This document shows positions 60,404 to 64,000 of a stretch of DNA of 64,000 nt, in pieces; the first letter of the stretch is position 1, and each line of letters starts with the position of its first letter. The notes under the pieces were generated by a model. It saw nothing but the letters and a program-made list of their open reading frames with translations, was not told the DNA's origin and made no database searches. Origin of the DNA: SBBV01 sp036555425 (lineage in GTDB: Bacteria; Pseudomonadota; Alphaproteobacteria; Bin65); assembly GCA_036555425.1 (NCBI GenBank), contig DATBLL010000080.1, forward strand, positions 6,324 through 70,323, given 5' to 3'. The translations under genes were made by a program, and so were the position numbers.

Positions 60404-62311
60404 TCAGATCTCGATCTGCGTGCCGAGCTCGACGGTGCGGTTCGTGGGGATGCGGAAGAAATCGGCGGCGCTGATCGCGTTCCTCTGCAGGAAGATGAAG
60501 ATCGATTCCCGCCAGCGGCCGAGGCCGGCGGCGGCGCGCGCGACGAACTTGTCGCGGCCGAAGAAATACGACGTCATCATCGGCTCGGCGGTGAAGCCTT
60601 CGCGCCCGGCACACTGCTCGAGCACGGCCGGCACGTTGGGCGACTGCATGAAGCCGTAGTGCGCCACGATGCGGTAGAAGCCGGCGCCCACCTTCTCGAA
60701 TTCGACGCGCTCGGCGAGCGGGACCCAGGGGCGGTCCTCGGTCTCGACCGTGACAATGGCGATACGCTCGTGCAGCACATGATTGTGCTTGAGGTTGTGC
60801 AGCAGCGCGTGCGGCACGATGCCGGAGCGTTGCGAGAGGAACACCGCCGTGCCGGGCACGCGGCGCGTGCCGTTGCCGTTGCCGCCGGCCGCCTTCTGCT
60901 TCTCGGCGATGCGCGCCGCGAAATCGGCGAGCGGGATGGCATCGGCTTCGCTGCGCGCGTGCGCGATCTCGCGTTCGCGCACCCAGGTGCTCATGATGAC
61001 GAAGACGAACGCCGCCACCAGCAGCGATACCCAGCCGCCCTCGGGCACCTTGATCAGCGTCGAGGCGAGGAACGCGAGATCGATCGCAAGGAAGCCGGCG
61101 ATCACCGCCGCCGCCGGCACGCAGCCCCAGCCGCGGCGGTGGCGGAGGTAGAGATAGGCGAGCAGCGTCGTCGACACCATGATGCCGGTGACGGCGATGC
61201 CGTAGGCGGCGGCCATGTTGCTCGAATTCTGGAAGCCGAGCACGAGCGCGAGCACGCCGACGAAGAGGAACGCGTTGATGTGCGGCATGTAGATCTGGCC
61301 CATCTCGCGCGTCGAGGTGTGCACGATGGTCAGGCGCGGCATGAAGCCGATCAGCACCGCCTGGCGCGAAACCGAATAGGCGCCCGAGATCACCGCCTGC
61401 GAGGCGATGACCGTCGCCACCGTCGCCAGGATGATCATCGGGTAGAGGCCCCAGGTCGGCACGATCAAGTAGAACGGATTCGCGATCGCTTCCGGCGTGC
61501 GCAGGATGAGGGCCCCCTGGCCGAAATAGTTGAGCAGCAGACAGGGCAGCACGAGAACGAGCCACGACAGGCCCATCGCGCGCCGCCCGAAATGGCCGAG
61601 ATCGGCGTAGAGCGTTTCGGCGCCGGTGACGGCAAGGAAGACGAGGCCCAGGACGAGGAATGCCACGACGCCGTGATGGGCGAAGAACAAGACCGCGTAG
61701 CGCGGATCGAGCGCCGCCAGCACGGCCGGCGTCTCGACGATCGAGATGATGCCGGTGACGCCGAGCACCGCGAACCAGACCAGCATGACCGGGCCGAACA
61801 GGCTGCCGACCCTGCCGGTGCCGCGATACTGGAACGCGAACAGCGCGACCAGGATTGCGACCGAGAGCGGCACGATCCAGTGCTCGAGCACGGGCGCAGC
61901 CACTTTCAAGCCCTCGACCGCGCTCAGCACCGAGATCGCCGGCGTCAGCAGCGCGTCGCCGAAAAACAGCGCGGCGCCAATCATGCCGATCGTGAGCGCG
62001 ATCCGTCCGCGGCGGCCGTGGCCGAGCTTCTCGGCGACGAGCGCCATCAGCGCCAGCGTGCCGCCCTCGCCGCGATTGTCAGCGCGCAAGATGAACAGCA
62101 CGTATTTGACGGTGACCACGAGGACGAGCGACCAGAAGATCAGCGAGAGGATGCCGAGCACTTCCGGCAGCGTCGGCTTGATGCCGGTGGCGGCGCTGAA
62201 GCATTCGCGGATGGTGTAGAGCGGGCTGGTGCCGATATCGCCGTAGACGACACCGAGCGCGCCGAGCATGAGCCGCGACAAGTTCGTGTCGCGGCCGGGT
62301 TGCGGGGTCAT
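60404..62311 (-). CDS. kup: potassium uptake protein Kup
   Basis: A 635-residue K+/H+ symporter of the KUP/HAK family. It starts ALGVVYGDIGTSPLYTIRE, the diagnostic N-terminus, has twelve hydrophobic segments to about residue 430 and a soluble C-terminal domain. GDALLTPAISVLSAVEG and GAETLYADLGHFG are family motifs. ATG 62311 begins the family start. Full length. Monocistronic. Confidence 0.95.
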   Translation of the reverse strand: MTPQPGRDTNLSRLMLGALGVVYGDIGTSPLYTIRECFSAATGIKPTLPEVLGILSLIFWSLVLVVTVKYVLFILRADNRGEGGTLALMALVAEKLGHGRRGRIALTIGMIGAALFFGDALLTPAISVLSAVEGLKVAAPVLEHWIVPLSVAILVALFAFQYRGTGRVGSLFGPVMLVWFAVLGVTGIISIVETPAVLAALDPRYAVLFFAHHGVVAFLVLGLVFLAVTGAETLYADLGHFGRRAMGLSWLVLVLPCLLLNYFGQGALILRTPEAIANPFYLIVPTWGLYPMIILATVATVIASQAVISGAYSVSRQAVLIGFMPRLTIVHTSTREMGQIYMPHINAFLFVGVLALVLGFQNSSNMAAAYGIAVTGIMVSTTLLAYLYLRHRRGWGCVPAAAVIAGFLAIDLAFLASTLIKVPEGGWVSLLVAAFVFVIMSTWVREREIAHARSEADAIPLADFAARIAEKQKAAGGNGNGTRRVPGTAVFLSQRSGIVPHALLHNLKHNHVLHERIAIVTVETEDRPWVPLAERVEFEKVGAGFYRIVAHYGFMQSPNVPAVLEQCAGREGFTAEPMMTSYFFGRDKFVARAAAGLGRWRESIFIFLQRNAISAADFFRIPTNRTVELGTQIEI

Positions 62312-62560
62312 GCGACCCCTCCGTTTGATGTGGGAGATGGACCGAATCTACGAGCATCTCGCATTTGCGAAATAACAGCCCCACGCATTGCTGCATTGCG
62401 GAATACGCATAAAGAGGGACGGCGTGCAACACAGCTCAATCTGACCAAAGGATTGAAAAGATGCATGTTTAAAACCCCCATCCGAATCCTTGAAAGGCCT
62501 ATCCAATTGCCTGCGGCACCCGGCTGCGACGCCGCGCCGGGTCGCGGCGACCGGTCAGCG

Positions 62561-63184
62561 CTAGCGGCCCGCGAGCGCGGCGAGCCGCTCGATCACGTCC
62601 TTTGGCAGGCGCCGCGCGCGCGCGATATCGACGGCGTCGCGGCCGCGCGGGTCCTTGATCGTTGGGTCGGCCCCGGCCGCGATCAGCAGCGGCAGCGTCT
62701 TCAGGCGCTTGGTGCGCGCGGCGAGGAAAATCGGCGTCTCGCCATGGGCCACGAGGTCGAGCCGCGGCTTGGCCTCCAGCAAGTCGCGGCACATTTCGGC
62801 GTTGTCCTGGAACACGACCGACCACAGCGAATAGCTCGCATCGGCGCCGCGCTTCAGCAGGAAACGCACCAGCGGCAGATTGTGCCCGCGCGAAACCGCG
62901 TACCAGAGCGGATTGGCGCGGAATTCGCCTTCGTCCTCGTCGATCGGCACGAAGGTTTCGAGCGCGGCGCCGGCGTCGAGCAACGCGGTGACCGTCTTGA
63001 CACCGTTGGGTTCGCCGAGCTTGCCGCCGCCGGGAGAAACAGCACACGCGATGTGGAGCGCGGTGCGGCCCTTGGGATCGGTGGCCTGGGCGAGCGCCGG
63101 CGCCGCCGCCAGCATCGACTTCACCGCGGCGAAGTCCCAGGCCTTGGCCGCTTCGAACAGCGCGGTCTTGGACGGCGGCTTCAT
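62561..63184 (-). CDS. ankyrin-repeat protein
   Basis: A 207-residue soluble protein with at least four ankyrin-type units (GRTALHIACAV, NPLWYAVSRGHNLPLVRFLLKRGAD, ETPIFLAARTKRLKTLPLLIAAGAD, GRDAVDIARARRLPKDVIERL). These bind other proteins; no catalytic domain or signal peptide is seen. It lies just downstream of the ybaK-type gene (20 bp between) and may be cotranscribed. Confidence 0.88.
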   Translation of the reverse strand: MKPPSKTALFEAAKAWDFAAVKSMLAAAPALAQATDPKGRTALHIACAVSPGGGKLGEPNGVKTVTALLDAGAALETFVPIDEDEGEFRANPLWYAVSRGHNLPLVRFLLKRGADASYSLWSVVFQDNAEMCRDLLEAKPRLDLVAHGETPIFLAARTKRLKTLPLLIAAGADPTIKDPRGRDAVDIARARRLPKDVIERLAALAGR

Positions 63185-63204
63185 CGCGCACCTCCCCGAG
63201 AGCG

Positions 63205-63702
63205 TTACGCCAAACGGACGTCGGCGACCTTTCCCTGCGTCAGCGCCACGAGCTGCTGCGGCGTCAGCGGGAAGACGGAATGCGGCGTGCCGGCCGCGGC
63301 CCAGATATTGGCGAGAGCGAGCAGATCCTGATCGATGAGCACGATGGGCGGCGTGTCGTGCCCCAGCGGCGGCACGCCGCCAATGACGAAACCGGTGCGC
63401 GAGCGCACGAATTCGGCGTCGGCCTTGCCGATGCCCTCGCCGACGAGCGCCGCGACCTTCTTCTCGTCGACGCGGTTGACGCCCGAGGCGATCACCAGCA
63501 CCGCGCGCTGGGATTGCTTGGCGCGGAAGATGATCGACTTTGCGATCTCGGCGACGCTGCAGCCGCAGGCTGCCGCGGCCTCGGCGCTGGTGCGCGTGCT
63601 CGCCGGCATCACGCGCACACGGCCGGCATGGCCGAGCTTCGCCAGCACATCCTGCACGCGCTGCGCCGCCGGCGGGAGTGACGAATCAGAGTTGATATCC
63701 AT
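63205..63702 (-). CDS. YbaK/EbsC-type aminoacyl-tRNA deacylase
   Basis: A 165-residue INS-superfamily trans-editing protein: TSAEAAAACGCSVAEIAKSIIF, the catalytic lysine in that last segment, SGVNRVDEKKVAALVGEGIG and GFVIGGVPPLGHD are conserved. Such proteins hydrolyse misacylated tRNAs (Cys-tRNA-Pro or Ala-tRNA-Pro). ATG 63702 is preferred to the adjacent GTG at 63705. Confidence 0.92.
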   Translation of the reverse strand: MDINSDSSLPPAAQRVQDVLAKLGHAGRVRVMPASTRTSAEAAAACGCSVAEIAKSIIFRAKQSQRAVLVIASGVNRVDEKKVAALVGEGIGKADAEFVRSRTGFVIGGVPPLGHDTPPIVLIDQDLLALANIWAAAGTPHSVFPLTPQQLVALTQGKVADVRLA

Positions 63703-63711
63703 CACCGCCGG

Positions 63712-63873
63712 CCCTCACTTCCCATCGCGGCGCAAGGCGCACCGCGACGGGCCCTTTCTCTCCCCCTTCGTGGGAGAGAAAAGTCAGGGCGTGCGCACCC
63801 ATTTCTTCTCTCTCCCGCGGAGCGGGAGAGAAGGGGCCCATTCGCCGCTCTCGCGGCGAATGGGAAGTGAGGG
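63712..63873. repeat. palindromic intergenic repeat, family 2 (long form)
   Basis: Starts ccctcacttcccatcgcgg and ends gcgaatgggaagtgaggg with inner tctcccgcggagcgggaga hairpin, like 20363-20510. Separates the deacylase gene from proC. Confidence 0.88.
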
Positions 63874-63883
63874 TGGGCGCCGT

Positions 63884-64000
63884 TCATTGCGCCAGTTCGT
63901 GCGAGCGCTTGGTGGCGGCGGCGACGGCCTTGGACAGGAGCGCCGGCAACCCATCGGGCGCCATCAGGACCATGAGCGCGGCTTCGGTGGTGCCGCCCGG
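63884..64000 (-). CDS. proC: pyrroline-5-carboxylate reductase, C-terminal part
   Basis: The last 38 codons of a minus-strand gene whose start lies beyond the window. PGGTTEAALMVLMAPDGL is the C-terminal dimer-forming signature of ProC, the NAD(P)H enzyme for the last step of proline synthesis; it ends SKAVAAATKRSHELAQ. The assignment rests on this motif alone but it is distinctive. Confidence 0.85.
   Translation of the reverse strand, partial: PGGTTEAALMVLMAPDGLPALLSKAVAAATKRSHELAQ

Noticed and set aside
60284..63331. A 1015-codon open frame on the plus strand
   Set aside because: It is antisense to kup and the ankyrin gene, made of Arg/His/Asp/Glu-rich sequence typical of shadow frames in high-GC DNA, and shows no domain.

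Overview
The window is chromosomal DNA of a high-GC bacterium (about two thirds G+C by eye), gene-dense and strongly third-position GC biased. Gene content and synteny point to an alphaproteobacterium: the divergent ispB / trmN-like / S49-peptidase block with a DUF2007 domain, the ilvE–MarR–response regulator–kinase neighbourhood, an RpoH-type sigma factor with an HWE-family kinase, the ligase-associated DNA-repair genes and a DUF4169 gene. I cannot place it to genus; a Rhodospirillales- or Hyphomicrobiales-like lineage is plausible. I saw no rRNA, CRISPR array, phage or intact insertion sequence. One tRNA-Pro(CGG) is present.

Layout. 0–5 kb: end of a MacB-type exporter, a fatty acyl-CoA ligase and a PlsC/PlsB-like acyltransferase. 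5–9.7 kb: S49 peptidase, DUF2007–TrmN fusion, ispB, tRNA-Pro, hydroxypyruvate isomerase-like protein. 9.7–13.4 kb: AmmeMemoRadiSam protein B and its radical SAM partner (divergent), then a TTC38-type TPR protein with a CRP/FNR-like palindrome upstream. 13.5–19.5 kb: a complete four-gene ligase-associated DNA damage response set (pdeM, Lhr-type helicase, beta-lactamase-fold exonuclease, ATP-dependent ligase). 19.5–24.4 kb: mepA, a CPA2 antiporter, msrB, a CBS protein, a cold-shock protein and a HicB/HicA-like pair. 24.4–34.2 kb: uvrB, an array of helically phased TCGTC repeats, a gene-fragment scar, a FecR-domain protein, a 1 kb gene-poor stretch with hairpins, a glutathione transferase, an aminotransferase and uvrC. 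34.2–38.7 kb: a RHH antitoxin with a frameshifted RelE/ParE toxin, then pgsA and molybdenum cofactor genes mobB, moeA, moaD and moaE with a small lipoprotein between the last two.

38.7–48.7 kb: class II aldolase-like protein; a bufferin operon (BufA-type DUF2282 precursor, DUF692 maturase, DUF2063 partner, DoxX protein) followed by a DUF411 protein, together resembling a copper-handling island; ilvE, MarR, two tandem Tyr/Gly-rich secreted proteins, a two-component system and a radical SAM/SPASM protein. 48.9–57.4 kb: a Rieske ring-hydroxylating oxygenase (alpha and beta), a TrpXYZ-like ABC importer, a degenerate GIY-YIG protein, a UbiD-family decarboxylase, a methyltransferase, CsaA and a TetR/COQ9-like protein; the first three suggest uptake and breakdown of an aromatic compound. 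57.5–64 kb: RpoH-like sigma factor, HWE kinase with a degenerate receiver, DUF2237, Kup, ankyrin protein, YbaK-type deacylase and the tail of proC.

At least three families of dispersed palindromic intergenic repeats occur between genes. The most notable systems are the bufferin RiPP operon, the full ligase-associated repair set, the frameshifted toxin, the 10-bp-phased repeat upstream of uvrB and the MITE-like elements.
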